Below, piece after piece: positions 1 through 8,681 of a stretch of DNA of 54,904 nucleotides (position 1 is the stretch's first letter; every line of letters begins with the position of its first letter). Under the pieces are notes generated by a model. It was not told the origin of the DNA. It ran no database searches and saw only the letters and a program-made list of their open reading frames with translations. A program made the position numbers and the translations under genes. The DNA comes from Clostridium sp. CF012 (lineage in GTDB: Bacteria > Bacillota > Clostridia > Clostridiales > Clostridiaceae). The stretch is from assembly GCF_018861755.1 (NCBI RefSeq), contig NZ_JAHLEF010000034.1:1-54904 (forward strand), written 5' to 3'.

Positions 1-19
1 TTAATTATAAAAATATAAA

Positions 20-60
20 GCATGAGATATCCAAAAATATGGATATCTCATGCTTTTTTT
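20..60 (+). terminator. Rho-independent terminator
   Basis: A perfect 13-bp stem (GCATGAGATATCC with its complement at 41-53) is followed directly by seven T on the + strand. It would end a + strand gene lying to the left of the window. The left side is A-rich, so it may also work weakly for the leftward LysE gene. Confidence 0.85.
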
Positions 61-165
61 GTTCAAATTAGGAACCCAGTTGAAAAAACAACCATTTTTT
101 CAGTGGCCTCCGAAAAACTGCTCTCTTTTTTTAATATAATAAACTTTATTTCACTCCTGTATTCG

Positions 166-786
166 TTAAATAATCAATTTAACAAAAGAATATGCTAATT
201 TAAATCCATATACAATTATAATTACTCCACATATTAAATTTATTATCCTAATGACCTTAACATTAAACTTGGCTTTAAATAATGAAACAATTGTAGCTAA
301 TGAAGTAAACCAAATTAATGAAGCTAAGCATACTCCTATAATAAAGTAGATTCCCATGTCTACTGGTAGCGACGCTCTACTTCCCCCTAGTAATAATGAT
401 CCATCAATTATTGCTTGAGGGTTTAACCAAGTCACTGCAAAACATGTCCCTATGATTTTTGTAATGGATTTATTCACATCCACTGTCACTTCAGATTTAA
501 CTTCTGGTGTTTGCCTCACAAGCCCTACTCCAATATAAATTACCGCTATACTTCCTAGTAAAAGAATAAGCATCTTTAAAAGGTTGAACCTTTCCATGAG
601 TGCCCCTACCCCTAAAAAACATGAAAGCGCAAGAGATATGTCAAAGCATATAGTAATAAATGCAACTTGATATGCCTTTAGCCTACTTTTGCGTATGGCT
701 GTGTTTATTACGAATATGTTCTGAGTACCTATAGGTGCTACGTAAGCAAATCCTACAAGCAAGCCTTCTATTAAATATTTATACAT
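166..786 (-). CDS. LysE/ArgO-family amino-acid exporter
   Basis: A 206-residue integral membrane protein with about six hydrophobic segments, the usual LysE family size. The N-terminus has the family signature around VAPIGTQN (residues 16-23), and a polar loop sits mid-protein near residues 95-110. LysE proteins export basic or other amino acids across the cytoplasmic membrane; the substrate cannot be read here. ATG has a good GGGGGAAAAG ribosome site. It lies 46 bp downstream of a MocR regulator on the same strand, so the two probably form an operon in which the regulator senses the exported amino acid or a PLP adduct (inference). Confidence 0.88.
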   Translation of the reverse strand: MYKYLIEGLLVGFAYVAPIGTQNIFVINTAIRKSRLKAYQVAFITICFDISLALSCFLGVGALMERFNLLKMLILLLGSIAVIYIGVGLVRQTPEVKSEVTVDVNKSITKIIGTCFAVTWLNPQAIIDGSLLLGGSRASLPVDMGIYFIIGVCLASLIWFTSLATIVSLFKAKFNVKVIRIINLICGVIIIVYGFKLAYSFVKLII

Positions 787-832
787 TCTTTTCCCCCTAC
801 CTATTATGTCATTAAATACTTTCCAGACTATT

Positions 833-2287
833 TTAATTGTACCTATATAATTCCTTTATTACACTAGAAATTATTTCAATCCCTCTTTTGATATCAGTCA
901 AAGAGGCATAAGAATATGAAAGTCTCAGGAAAGTCTGGGAGTCAGTGCCATAAATGCAACCTAGATTTACCAACACACCTTTTTCCAGTATTTTATTAAA
1001 AAGCTTTGCATATGGAACCTTTTTATTCAGTTTAATCCAAATATAAAAACCTCCTGAAGGTGGAACCCAATTTGCTATATCTGAAAAATGCTCATTGAGT
1101 GAGCCAAGCATTACAGCCCTGCGCACTCTTAGTTGCTCTCTCACAGAATTAAGGTGTTCATCCATTAAGCCACTCTCAAGCCATTCTGCGACTGCCCACT
1201 GTGAAAGAGAACTTGACCCATTATCTGCCTGCACCTTAATGTCTGCCATTCTTTCTATTATAGGTTCAGGTCCAACTACCCAATCAATCCTTAAGCCAGG
1301 ATCCAGATGTTTCGACGTCGTCCCTAGGTAAACTACTATCCCATTTTTGTCCAAAGCTTTTAATGGAGGTGGCGGTGGTGTATCTAACCATAAATCCTGG
1401 TATGCATCATCTTCAATAATAGGTAATTGCTGCTCACTACAAACTTCTAAGAGTTCAATCCTTCTCTTAAGTGACATAACATTGCCTGTGGGATTATGAA
1501 AGGAAGGTATAGTAAATAAAACCGACCCATGATTAATCCTCTTATAATTTCCTAACTCTTTAGTTTCCACTCCCTCTCCATCCATCGGAATTCCAGTTAG
1601 TCTGAATCCCATTGATTGAAATAATTGAACCGAGTATAGGTATGAAGGTTTTTCTACTAAAACATTGGACCCACGCGGCAAAATACCTAACGAAATAAGC
1701 TGAAGTGCTTGCTGCGCGCCTGACACTATCAAAATGGATTCTGGAGAAGCATCAATGCCCTTATTCTTAAGATTTTTACTTACTTGTTTTCGTAAATCAA
1801 GTAAGCCCATAGGATTTATATAACCTGAAGACTTAATCCTTTCAGGAAGTTTATGGAGCACTTTGTTCATTCTTTCCGATGAGAAAAGTTCTGGTGAGGG
1901 TGCTCCCGTACCTAGCTGAATGATATTGGTTTCAGATTCAAATTTGTTCATCAATTGAATAATTGGTTGATTGGGCAAGTGCAACGAGTCTTGGACATAT
2001 GAGTTCCAATCAGGCAGTTTTTTATCATATAAAAGTGACCATGAATTATTAACAACTATGGTTCCACCCCCACTTTTCCCCTGAACAAAACCATCAGCTC
2101 TAAGCTCATCTAGCGCCGCAGTTACAGTGCTTCGATTTACATCAAAAAGCTCTGATAACTTTCTTTGACTCGGTATTCTATTACCCACAGACCACTCACC
2201 AGTATGAATTTTCTTTTTTATATATTCTTTTATCTGCAAGTGTAGTGGACATGACTCCTCCTTATTTGGCTTCCATTCCAAACTCAT
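833..2287 (-). CDS. MocR/PdxR-type GntR regulator with aminotransferase domain
   Basis: 484 residues with two parts: a GntR winged helix at about 10-80 (PLHLQIKEYIKKKI, then IPSQRKLSELF and NRSTVTAALDEL) and a fold-type I aminotransferase domain at about 115-480. PLP-site features are present: HNPTGN at 264-269, the EDDAY segment near 292-296, and the Schiff-base lysine K326 in TTSKHLDPGLR. Regulators of this type bind PLP and control genes of vitamin B6, GABA, taurine or amino-acid metabolism. A run of five prolines (304-308) is unusual but in frame. Being first in an operon with a LysE-type exporter suggests control of amino-acid efflux. Confidence 0.92.
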   Translation of the reverse strand: MSLEWKPNKEESCPLHLQIKEYIKKKIHTGEWSVGNRIPSQRKLSELFDVNRSTVTAALDELRADGFVQGKSGGGTIVVNNSWSLLYDKKLPDWNSYVQDSLHLPNQPIIQLMNKFESETNIIQLGTGAPSPELFSSERMNKVLHKLPERIKSSGYINPMGLLDLRKQVSKNLKNKGIDASPESILIVSGAQQALQLISLGILPRGSNVLVEKPSYLYSVQLFQSMGFRLTGIPMDGEGVETKELGNYKRINHGSVLFTIPSFHNPTGNVMSLKRRIELLEVCSEQQLPIIEDDAYQDLWLDTPPPPPLKALDKNGIVVYLGTTSKHLDPGLRIDWVVGPEPIIERMADIKVQADNGSSSLSQWAVAEWLESGLMDEHLNSVREQLRVRRAVMLGSLNEHFSDIANWVPPSGGFYIWIKLNKKVPYAKLFNKILEKGVLVNLGCIYGTDSQTFLRLSYSYASLTDIKRGIEIISSVIKELYRYN

Positions 2288-2733
2288 CCATTGATCACCT
2301 CATTATTATTTCTTAAAACCATTGTGTAAAACAATCTCACATATAATAAGCCCTACAAATTCTTCAATAAGTTTCTATTTTTCCTCCCCCTGCTTACATA
2401 AGAAGCTCCTAAGAAATAAGTCTATCATAAGGCGTCCAACTTATATCCAGCTATTCTATACTTTTCTGTACCAGCCAAGTTGAGCCAAGCTAATTGTGTT
2501 AATATGCTTAACTGTAGCACCATATATATAACATTTAGGTTTCTTAGGATTAGATATATGACCACACAGATGCTAACTTGCAGCTACCTTCTTGCTATTT
2601 ATACATTCATAATATCATATACTATACTCTTATATATCTTAACATCTGTTAGCAATACATTTCCATAAAAAACGGTATACTAAGACATTATCATAAACGA
2701 ATCATATTTTTAAAAAAACATTTTTGTATACTG
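2288..2733. other. Gene-poor intergenic region upstream of the MocR gene
   Basis: No credible gene is seen; the one open frame (2480-2668, +) lacks a ribosome site and has no recognisable composition. On the minus strand around 2437-2487 there are two CTGG-containing direct repeats (GGCTGGTACAG and AGCTGGATATAAG). These resemble the direct-repeat operators reported for MocR proteins, so they may be the autoregulatory site. This is a weak suggestion. Confidence 0.35.
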
Positions 2734-2762
2734 TTGACATTTATACCTTCCTATTATATAAT
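2734..2762 (+). promoter_or_regulatory. Consensus sigma-A promoter of the tRNA-Pro gene
   Basis: TTGACA at 2734-2739, a 17-bp spacer and TATAAT at 2757-2762: both hexamers match consensus exactly. The predicted start lies a few bases before the mature tRNA at 2774. Confidence 0.9.
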
Positions 2763-2773
2763 AAAGAAGTCAT

Positions 2774-2849
2774 CGGGGTGTAGCGCAGCTGGGAGCGCGC
2801 GTGGTTTGGGACCATGAGGTCGCAGGTTCAATCCCTGTCACCCCGACCA
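2774..2849 (+). tRNA. tRNA-Pro (anticodon UGG)
   Basis: The acceptor stem CGGGGTG pairs with CACCCCG (2839-2845). The anticodon arm CGTGG/CCATG closes a 7-nt loop TTTGGGA whose central triplet is TGG. The T arm has GGTTCAATCC, and an A discriminator is followed by an encoded CCA. It decodes proline codons. It is a single tRNA with its own consensus promoter and terminator, not part of a cluster. Confidence 0.96.
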
Positions 2850-2852
2850 AAA

Positions 2853-2881
2853 AAGAGTTGTCTAACGGCAACTCTTTTTTT
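2853..2881 (+). terminator. Terminator of the tRNA-Pro gene
   Basis: The AAGAGTTG stem pairs with CAACTCTT across an 8-nt loop and is followed by a T run. It starts four bases after the tRNA CCA end. Confidence 0.9.
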
Positions 2882-3019
2882 ATTATAAATTTTTAATGCT
2901 TTAGGTATAAAACTACTCCTTTTTCACAAGATAAACAATATTCTACTATTTTATTGTTTTTTCTAAATTTCATGCTAATATTATTACAAATAGCGAATAA
3001 CAACTTAGGAGTGATTATT

Positions 3020-4366
3020 TTGAATAAAATCTATAATGAAATTTTTAAAACCCTAATTAAATCCTATCATGAAGATGATTTTGAAAATAAGCTGCAGGAG
3101 TTACTTTCAAAAGATAATATTAATAAAACTGAGTTAAGCTCTATAATTTCTTCACTTTGTGGAGTTGATGTAAGCTTTTCAGATAATTACATAGAAGATT
3201 TAAAAAAAGCTATCCACTCTTATGAATCAAATTACAAAATTGTAAATAAAGTTAAACAGTGCAACATGGATTGTGCAGATAAGTCTGGAAAAACCCTTTG
3301 CCAAGCTTCCTGCCCATTTGATGCCATATTAATAGATAATAAATGTAATACTACCTATATTGATAATGATAAATGCATAGACTGCGGCTTTTGCGTGGAT
3401 GCGTGTCCTACTGGTGCACTAATGGATAAAGTAGAGTTTATTCCACTTTTAAATTTACTTAAAGGAAATACTCCAATAATAGCAGCTGTAGCTCCTGCCA
3501 TTACTGGCCAATTTGGTGAAAAGGTTAATATAGATAACCTTAGAACAGCATTTAAAAAAATTGGCTTTACAGATATGGTTGAAGTTGCTTTTTTCGCAGA
3601 TATGCTTACATTAAAAGAAGCCATAGAATTTGATGAACATGTCAAAGTAAAAGAAGATTTAATGATTACCTCTTGCTGTTGTCCTATGTGGGTAGGGATG
3701 CTTAAAAAGGTATATAATAATTTAGTGACGCATGTATCTCCCTCTATTTCTCCTATGATTGCTGCGGGAAGAGTTTTAAAGCAATTAAACCCCAACTGCA
3801 AGGTAGTTTTTATAGGACCCTGTATTGCAAAAAAAGGCGAGGCTAAGGATCGTGACCTTTTAGGTGACATAGATTATGTGCTTACCTTCTCAGAGCTTAA
3901 GGATATTTTTGATACATTAAATATCCAACCTGAAAAACTGCAAGAGGACGTATCTAGTGAATATGCCTCTAGGGGGGGTAGACTTTATGCTAGGACGGGA
4001 GGAGTATCTATAGCCATTGGAGAAGTTATAGAAAGATTATTCCCTGAAAAATACGGTTTATTTAATCCTATTCAAGGAAATGGTGTGAAAGAATGTAAGG
4101 AATTACTTACTAAAGCTCAAAATGCGCAAGTTAATGCAAATTTTATAGAAGGTATGGGTTGCGTCGGAGGTTGTGTTGGAGGTCCTAAAGCATTAATAAC
4201 CGCAAGTTCTGGAAAACTTAAAGTAGATGAATTTGCAGAAAACTCAAAAATTAAAGTAGCTATAGATAGCGATTGTATGAATGAAATCCTAAGCAGAATT
4301 GGAATTAATCATGCTGTGGATTTTAAAGATAAAAATAAAACGAAAATATTTCACAGAGAGTTTTAG
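3020..4366 (+). CDS. [FeFe]-hydrogenase-like iron-sulfur protein
   Basis: The start is placed at TTG 3020 because TTAGGAGTGA lies 8 nt before it; an in-frame ATG at 2954 has no such site. The 448-residue product has an N-terminal helical part, four cysteines at about 81-98, a ferredoxin-type CxxCxxCxxxC at 119-129, and the H-cluster domain. The three H-cluster motifs are recognisable but off-consensus: TSCCCPMW (217-224), IGPCIAKKGE (around C268) and EGMGCVGGCVGG (C380, C384). The known family makes or senses H2. The short, PAS-less architecture and altered motifs suggest one of the poorly characterised groups rather than the main fermentative hydrogenase. No maturation gene is nearby. Confidence 0.85.
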   Translation: MNKIYNEIFKTLIKSYHEDDFENKLQELLSKDNINKTELSSIISSLCGVDVSFSDNYIEDLKKAIHSYESNYKIVNKVKQCNMDCADKSGKTLCQASCPFDAILIDNKCNTTYIDNDKCIDCGFCVDACPTGALMDKVEFIPLLNLLKGNTPIIAAVAPAITGQFGEKVNIDNLRTAFKKIGFTDMVEVAFFADMLTLKEAIEFDEHVKVKEDLMITSCCCPMWVGMLKKVYNNLVTHVSPSISPMIAAGRVLKQLNPNCKVVFIGPCIAKKGEAKDRDLLGDIDYVLTFSELKDIFDTLNIQPEKLQEDVSSEYASRGGRLYARTGGVSIAIGEVIERLFPEKYGLFNPIQGNGVKECKELLTKAQNAQVNANFIEGMGCVGGCVGGPKALITASSGKLKVDEFAENSKIKVAIDSDCMNEILSRIGINHAVDFKDKNKTKIFHREF

Positions 4367-4455
4367 ACAATATTTTACAATGTAAATTCTAACTAGAATA
4401 TGATACAATATTAAGTAATCGAAAAAATAATTTACTGTGCAGATGGGAGGGTTTT

Positions 4456-4980
4456 ATGAAAGCATTATTTGAATATATAAGCCATAGAGACATTAACATA
4501 CTTAGAATTATCAATAATTCTTGGAAATGTAGGTTTTTAGATATTATAATGCCAGCTATGACTTACTTAGGCTCTTTTCCTTTTATGTTTGTATTTTGCA
4601 CTGTTGCTTTTTTATTCAGCACTACCTTGCTTCACGTCATGGCTACTCGCGCTATGATTTCCATAACAATTAGTACTGGACTTGGTAAGCTTCTTAAAAT
4701 AAGCGTTACTAGATTAAGACCCTTTATAGATATTCCAAATTTAAATATAAAAAAAATAGGTATAGATAAATACTCCTTCCCATCCGGTCATACTACTGGC
4801 GCATTTTCATTAGCTGTAATAATAGCTTTATATTTCCCTATTTTCGGATTTATAACTATACCCCTAGCTTGCCTTGTAGGAATTTCCAGAATGTACATAG
4901 GCGTTCATTACCCCACAGATGTCATTATGGGTGCCATTATAGGAAGTACATGTTCTATTCTTACTCACAGATTCCTTTAA
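4456..4980 (+). CDS. PAP2-family membrane phosphatase
   Basis: A 174-residue protein with about five membrane spans carrying all three PAP2 motifs: K....VTRLRP (phosphate binding), PSGH (catalytic His) and SRMYIGVHYPTD (nucleophile His). This is the size and order of undecaprenyl-diphosphate phosphatases of the BcrC/YodM kind or small lipid phosphatases, so recycling of the cell-wall lipid carrier is plausible. Substrate cannot be fixed from sequence. A GGGAGGG ribosome site precedes ATG. The gene appears to be monocistronic. Confidence 0.88.
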   Translation: MKALFEYISHRDINILRIINNSWKCRFLDIIMPAMTYLGSFPFMFVFCTVAFLFSTTLLHVMATRAMISITISTGLGKLLKISVTRLRPFIDIPNLNIKKIGIDKYSFPSGHTTGAFSLAVIIALYFPIFGFITIPLACLVGISRMYIGVHYPTDVIMGAIIGSTCSILTHRFL

Positions 4981-5117
4981 ATCGCATGGGAATATATAGA
5001 AACAGATACGCAGGAAAGCTTCCATCGTAGCTGTTGTTATCTAAGGTAACACAATAAATTTCAAATCCAGTGTATTGCTATATTTATCCATGCCATAATT
5101 TTATAAGAGGTGATTAA

Positions 5118-5771
5118 ATGCTAACGAATATTAAAGCTGCAATTTTCGATTTAGATGGAACCCTTGTGGACTCTATGTGGGTTTGGGGTAAAATAGATGA
5201 AGATTATTTTAAAAATAGAAATATGGATCTGCCCATAAATCTAAAAAGCCAAATAGAGCATCTTAGCTTTGATGACACTGCGCAATATTTCAGAACCAAT
5301 TTTGGTATATTAGATACTATAGAAGAAATTAAAAAGGAATGGACAGATTTTGCCTATGTGGAGTATCTTACTAATGTAAAACTAAAAGCTGGCGTAATTG
5401 AGTTTTTGTCCTTACTTAAAACTCTGAATATAAAAATTGGCCTGGCTACAAGTAATAACAAAGCTCTTTTAGAAGCTGTGCTACAGGCTAATGGTATATA
5501 CCATTATTTTGATTCTATAACCCTCACCGATGAAGTTTCTAGAGGTAAAAACTTTCCTGACGTATATTTACTTGCTGCTAAAAAATTAGGTGTACAACCA
5601 GGGGAATGTATTGTATTTGAAGATATACTCCCTGCGGTTAAAGGCGCAAAAGCTGCTGGAATGAAGGTAGTAGGCGTATATGATGATTTTTCTAAAGAAC
5701 AAAGGGAAGATATTATTAACCATGCGGATATGTTTATAATTGAATATCATGAATTAACTGCAGCTATTTAA
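5118..5771 (+). CDS. HAD-superfamily phosphatase, beta-phosphoglucomutase-like
   Basis: 217 residues with the subfamily IA layout: motif I DLDGTLVDS near the N-terminus with a helical cap following, motif II ATSNN (about residue 113), the motif III lysine in SRGKNFPDVYL, and motif IV VFEDILPAVKGAKAAG. Family members are phosphosugar mutases or small-metabolite phosphatases; the cap (WVWGKIDEDYF) does not tell me the substrate. AAGAGGTGATTAA precedes ATG. The gap before it (4981-5117) has an imperfect hairpin but no recognised riboswitch. Confidence 0.88.
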   Translation: MLTNIKAAIFDLDGTLVDSMWVWGKIDEDYFKNRNMDLPINLKSQIEHLSFDDTAQYFRTNFGILDTIEEIKKEWTDFAYVEYLTNVKLKAGVIEFLSLLKTLNIKIGLATSNNKALLEAVLQANGIYHYFDSITLTDEVSRGKNFPDVYLLAAKKLGVQPGECIVFEDILPAVKGAKAAGMKVVGVYDDFSKEQREDIINHADMFIIEYHELTAAI

Positions 5772-5798
5772 AACCCATGCAATGACATGGGTTTTTTT
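5771..5798 (+). terminator. Terminator of the HAD gene
   Basis: A 9-bp stem AAACCCATG/CATGGGTTT with a 6-nt loop and a T run begins at the stop codon. Confidence 0.9.
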
Positions 5799-5931
5799 CA
5801 TGAATTTTTTTGGTTTCTATAGAATAGTATATATTAAGATTAAATATAAGATATGCACAAACTTCTGAGCTAACCGCTATTATATTAGTACATCATTTTT
5901 GTTAATAAGTACTTTAAAAGGAGAGATATTA

Positions 5932-6369
5932 TTGATCATTTTTCTATTCTCAATTCTTTTGATATGCTTTGGTGTATATTACTCTTTAATGAACCAGAAA
6001 TTATCAACTCAGAAAACTCAACTAAAGATTATTTCTAGGCAAAATAGAGAATTTAAATCAAAGATAGCAAGCGCGCGAAGTGCTGATGGACCTATTATAG
6101 TAAAATACAAAGCACCGCTTTTTAAAGAAGGAATTACAAAAGAAAGTGGTAGTCTATATCTAAGCCCCTTGGAAAATTCACCAGTCCTATCTGCTGTTGC
6201 TAAAAGTACTCCTGTAGAAATTCAAGATTGTGCTGAGATCTTTGATATTACGTGGTATGAAATATCTTTAAAATCACAGACTAACATTAATAATAAAGGA
6301 TGGATAAAAAAAGATATGATAATTACCCAAGATGACACTGTTAATAACCAAGAGGATACAGTTACTTAA
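5932..6369 (+). CDS. Membrane-anchored SH3-like domain protein
   Basis: I choose TTG 5932 because AAAAGGAGAG sits 8 nt upstream; an in-frame TTG at 5899 would put this site inside the gene. The 145-residue product begins with one hydrophobic helix (IIFLFSILLICFGVYY), then a short basic linker and a region from about residue 60 resembling a bacterial SH3 fold (LYLSPLENSPVLSAV, ITWYEISL, KGWIKKDMI). Such domains often bind peptidoglycan or other proteins outside the cell. No catalytic motif is visible and the function is unknown. Confidence 0.75.
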   Translation: MIIFLFSILLICFGVYYSLMNQKLSTQKTQLKIISRQNREFKSKIASARSADGPIIVKYKAPLFKEGITKESGSLYLSPLENSPVLSAVAKSTPVEIQDCAEIFDITWYEISLKSQTNINNKGWIKKDMIITQDDTVNNQEDTVT

Positions 6370-6375
6370 AAGCAG

Positions 6376-6410
6376 TAAAAAGCATATATTTGTAAAATAT
6401 ATGCTTTTTA
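6376..6410. terminator. Bidirectional terminator
   Basis: A 14-bp perfect stem (TAAAAAGCATATAT and its complement at 6397-6410) with A/T runs on both sides lies between a + gene ending at 6369 and a small - gene ending at 6414. It can serve both, which also supports the reality of the small gene. Confidence 0.85.
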
Positions 6411-6413
6411 ATA

Positions 6414-6518
6414 TTAATCCTTTTTATGTGTTTTTTTATTATGTTTTTTTCCTAAATTATTTACTTTTTTCTCTTTTTCTTGTTGACTTGCACAAGAAGG
6501 ATCTTTTTTTTCGCCCAT
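6414..6518 (-). CDS. Small lysine-rich protein, 34 residues
   Basis: A short open frame read leftward, starting with MGEKKDPSCASQQEKEKK and ending HKKTHKKD-like; over a third of residues are lysine and there is a single cysteine. A strong GGGAGG site lies 10 nt upstream of ATG 6518. A second ATG five bases after GGAGG opens a different 18-codon frame that looks less likely. The facing terminator at 6376-6410 is placed exactly at its 3' end. It is soluble and very basic; I do not know its function. It is too short for most gene finders. Confidence 0.6.
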   Translation of the reverse strand: MGEKKDPSCASQQEKEKKVNNLGKKHNKKTHKKD

Positions 6519-6621
6519 ATCATTTATACCTCCCTCGATAGTCCGATTTTATCCTGTATCACTCTACTATTTTGTTCAATATATCAATTATAATGCCATG
6601 CAATTAATAACAAAAAATAAA

Positions 6622-6656
6622 AATAAGCCTAGAAACTTACCAAGCTTACTTTTTTC
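6622..6656 (-). terminator. Probable terminator of the 6689-7078 gene
   Basis: Read leftward, AGTAAGC pairs with GCTTATT around a loop of about 14 nt and is followed by TTTTATTTTTTG. The stem includes wobble pairs, so the call is moderate. Confidence 0.55.
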
Positions 6657-6688
6657 CATACTTATTTTATGTGATTTATATCTTATTA

Positions 6689-7078
6689 TCATCTAATACT
6701 TTCAGTGTAAATTTTTTTAATAACAGCACTTGTCATATCATCTGCCTTTTTGAGCCGTATATCAAACCAATAAGTTTTACCTTCCACCAATTTATTATAC
6801 TCCTCAGTTTCTAGTGCAAATATATTCTCAGTGGAGATACTACTACCAAGACCATAATATTTTAAACTACCACTATCTTTAATTGCATATGGGTTACTAT
6901 TTCTACTGCAAATTTTTATTTGCTCAGAATCACTTGCTGCAACAATTAAGGTTGCACCTGTGTATATTCCACCTACTTTATTTCTTCCAAGCATAATGTA
7001 CGCCATTGCAGATACTGTCAGTATAAAAACAAGTAATATAGATGCTACTACTAGTCTGTCTTTTGAAGATGATTTCAT
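6689..7078 (-). CDS. Secreted or membrane-anchored protein of unknown function
   Basis: 129 residues with one N-terminal membrane helix (VVASILLVFILTVSAMAYIML) after a short positive segment, then a compact extracytoplasmic part with several beta-type stretches (GATLIVAASDSEQIKIC, TYWFDIRLKKADD). There is no lipobox cysteine, so this is a signal anchor rather than a lipoprotein. GGGGGAGAG precedes ATG. The upstream region 7079-7345 contains two copies of TTTATGATAATAC 17 bp apart. I do not recognise the family. Confidence 0.7.
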   Translation of the reverse strand: MKSSSKDRLVVASILLVFILTVSAMAYIMLGRNKVGGIYTGATLIVAASDSEQIKICSRNSNPYAIKDSGSLKYYGLGSSISTENIFALETEEYNKLVEGKTYWFDIRLKKADDMTSAVIKKIYTESIR

Positions 7079-7209
7079 AAATTCTCTCCCCCTTTAAATA
7101 GTTTTACCCTTAGTAGAAATAGAATATGATATCAGCTAGCGCCGTGATTACTCTACAAACCTGAATATTATCACTTATATAATTGTGATGGTAGTTACTT
7201 GTGCATAAT

Positions 7210-7239
7210 TTTATGATAATACTAAATTTATGATAATAC
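7210..7239. repeat. Tandem 13-nt direct repeat upstream of the 6689-7078 gene
   Basis: TTTATGATAATAC occurs at 7210-7222 and again at 7227-7239, in phase with about 1.6 helical turns. It lies some 130 bp upstream of the leftward start at 7078 and could be a regulator site. Confidence 0.4.
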
Positions 7240-7345
7240 AACTATAATTTTACAAACTTGTTTCATTATTCTTTTTTTGAATGTTGTCAAAACAATTATA
7301 TTTCATCTTCCCCAAAATATAATTGTGCATGTATCATATTATAAT

Positions 7346-8665
7346 TTATTGTGAAAGAAGCTTTTTATATGCCATATTTAAAAATTCATCTTCATATACA
7401 CTTAAATTTTTTGCGATAAAAATTACTTTATCTTCTGATACTAATATAAGAAAATTTGAGTTAACCCCAAAATAAACTCTAATATTACTAGGTAAATTTG
7501 TTTTCCCCTGTTTAAACTTCAGAAATTTTTTATATCTACTTACTACTCTATTTTCATCCAGTTTAATTAACCAAGGATATTTACTTTCAAACATAGTATA
7601 TTCCAAGGAGTTACCTCCGCTTTTATAGGAATATTTTGTCCTTTGAGCTAATATGCTTTTATCAAATTCAATGTACGAATTTTTATAATCATAAGAATTT
7701 TTATCTTCATTTAATTCATAGCCAAAGTCCATGAGTGTTAAACCTGCTTTTTCAGCTGAAACTACACCTTGTTTGGTATTGTCCATGTTTCCAAAAGCAT
7801 TGCTAAGCACAAATACAACTAATAATGTAACTAGAGTACAACCAATATATATTCCCATATTACTATCTTTTGTATAATCTTTTTTATCAGTAAATTTTTT
7901 AACATTACTTAGTATTATTATAGCAACGAGCATTATAAGTGCCATAGGCATATTAAATTTGATACTTCCAGGGATGTCAAAAACTAATGCTATTATTAAT
8001 ATAATGACTAATATTAAATAGTAAGTTTTTATTAATGTATTTTTTCTATTTAGTTGTTTATAGCTATTATAAATCATTAATTTTTTCTTCCTTAACTGAC
8101 TTTTCGCTTTTACTACCCAAATATTAAAGTTAATAATTTCTATAAGGTTCATCAATATACAGGAAAATACTAAGGCTAGTGAAAATGCACCTATATTAGT
8201 TGCTAATAAAATTTCCGAACTGTCTGTTAATTGCAGGTACATGCTCATAATAAATAAGCTAATTAAAATCATTTGACCGTATACAATTTTAATTGAAGAT
8301 TTAAAAACAATTTTAAACCTTTCCTCTTCATCAGTATGAATAGATCTGATTTCCTTATCTCCCTCAGTGTAGAAAATTTGAATTTTGCCATCCTCACATA
8401 CATATGTCCATCCTGCCGCCTCACAATATTCCCTATATTCTAAAGCTACATCACTATCATTATGATCAAAAACAGAAACCCTATCAAGTATATCCACCGA
8501 GTATTTTATTTTTCTTATTTCTACTTTCTTGAATTTAAAAAAGCCTCTCTTTACCGATTGCAATAACCAGCCCTTTTCTGCCATTCCATCAAGATATTCT
8601 TCTACAGCAGAACATTCATAGGGTAAATACATAAAATATGTTCTCTTTGTATCCTTACTTCTCAT
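7346..8665 (-). CDS. DUF2812 membrane protein
   Basis: 439 residues. The N-terminal ~120 residues match the DUF2812 pattern (a conserved MAEKGWLLQSV segment and a C..AGWTYVCEDGKIQIFY stretch), followed by about five hydrophobic spans between residues 130 and 290 and a C-terminal extracytoplasmic part. It begins 16 bp downstream of a PadR regulator. DUF2812 genes are commonly paired with PadR repressors, and these pairs are thought to answer membrane-active or toxic compounds, but no biochemical role is established. AGGAGGGGAAAAGA precedes ATG. Confidence 0.85.
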   Translation of the reverse strand: MRSKDTKRTYFMYLPYECSAVEEYLDGMAEKGWLLQSVKRGFFKFKKVEIRKIKYSVDILDRVSVFDHNDSDVALEYREYCEAAGWTYVCEDGKIQIFYTEGDKEIRSIHTDEEERFKIVFKSSIKIVYGQMILISLFIMSMYLQLTDSSEILLATNIGAFSLALVFSCILMNLIEIINFNIWVVKAKSQLRKKKLMIYNSYKQLNRKNTLIKTYYLILVIILIIALVFDIPGSIKFNMPMALIMLVAIIILSNVKKFTDKKDYTKDSNMGIYIGCTLVTLLVVFVLSNAFGNMDNTKQGVVSAEKAGLTLMDFGYELNEDKNSYDYKNSYIEFDKSILAQRTKYSYKSGGNSLEYTMFESKYPWLIKLDENRVVSRYKKFLKFKQGKTNLPSNIRVYFGVNSNFLILVSEDKVIFIAKNLSVYEDEFLNMAYKKLLSQ

Positions 8666-8681
8666 TCTTTTCCCCTCCTCT

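Noticed and set aside
2480-2668. 62-codon + strand open frame in the MocR-tRNA gap
   Set aside because: No ribosome site, composition is that of translated AT-rich noncoding DNA, no terminator or promoter.
3355-3870. 171-codon frame on the minus strand
   Set aside because: Lies wholly antisense to the hydrogenase-like gene, whose motifs are clear; Ser/Pro-rich shadow typical of reverse reading.
4981-5117. Possible riboswitch before the HAD gene (GCAGGAAAGC...)
   Set aside because: Only an imperfect hairpin can be drawn; it does not match the conserved core of any class I know.
6332-6541. 69-codon + strand frame
   Set aside because: Mostly Phe/Leu/Tyr, crosses a terminator, and is antisense to the small lysine-rich gene.
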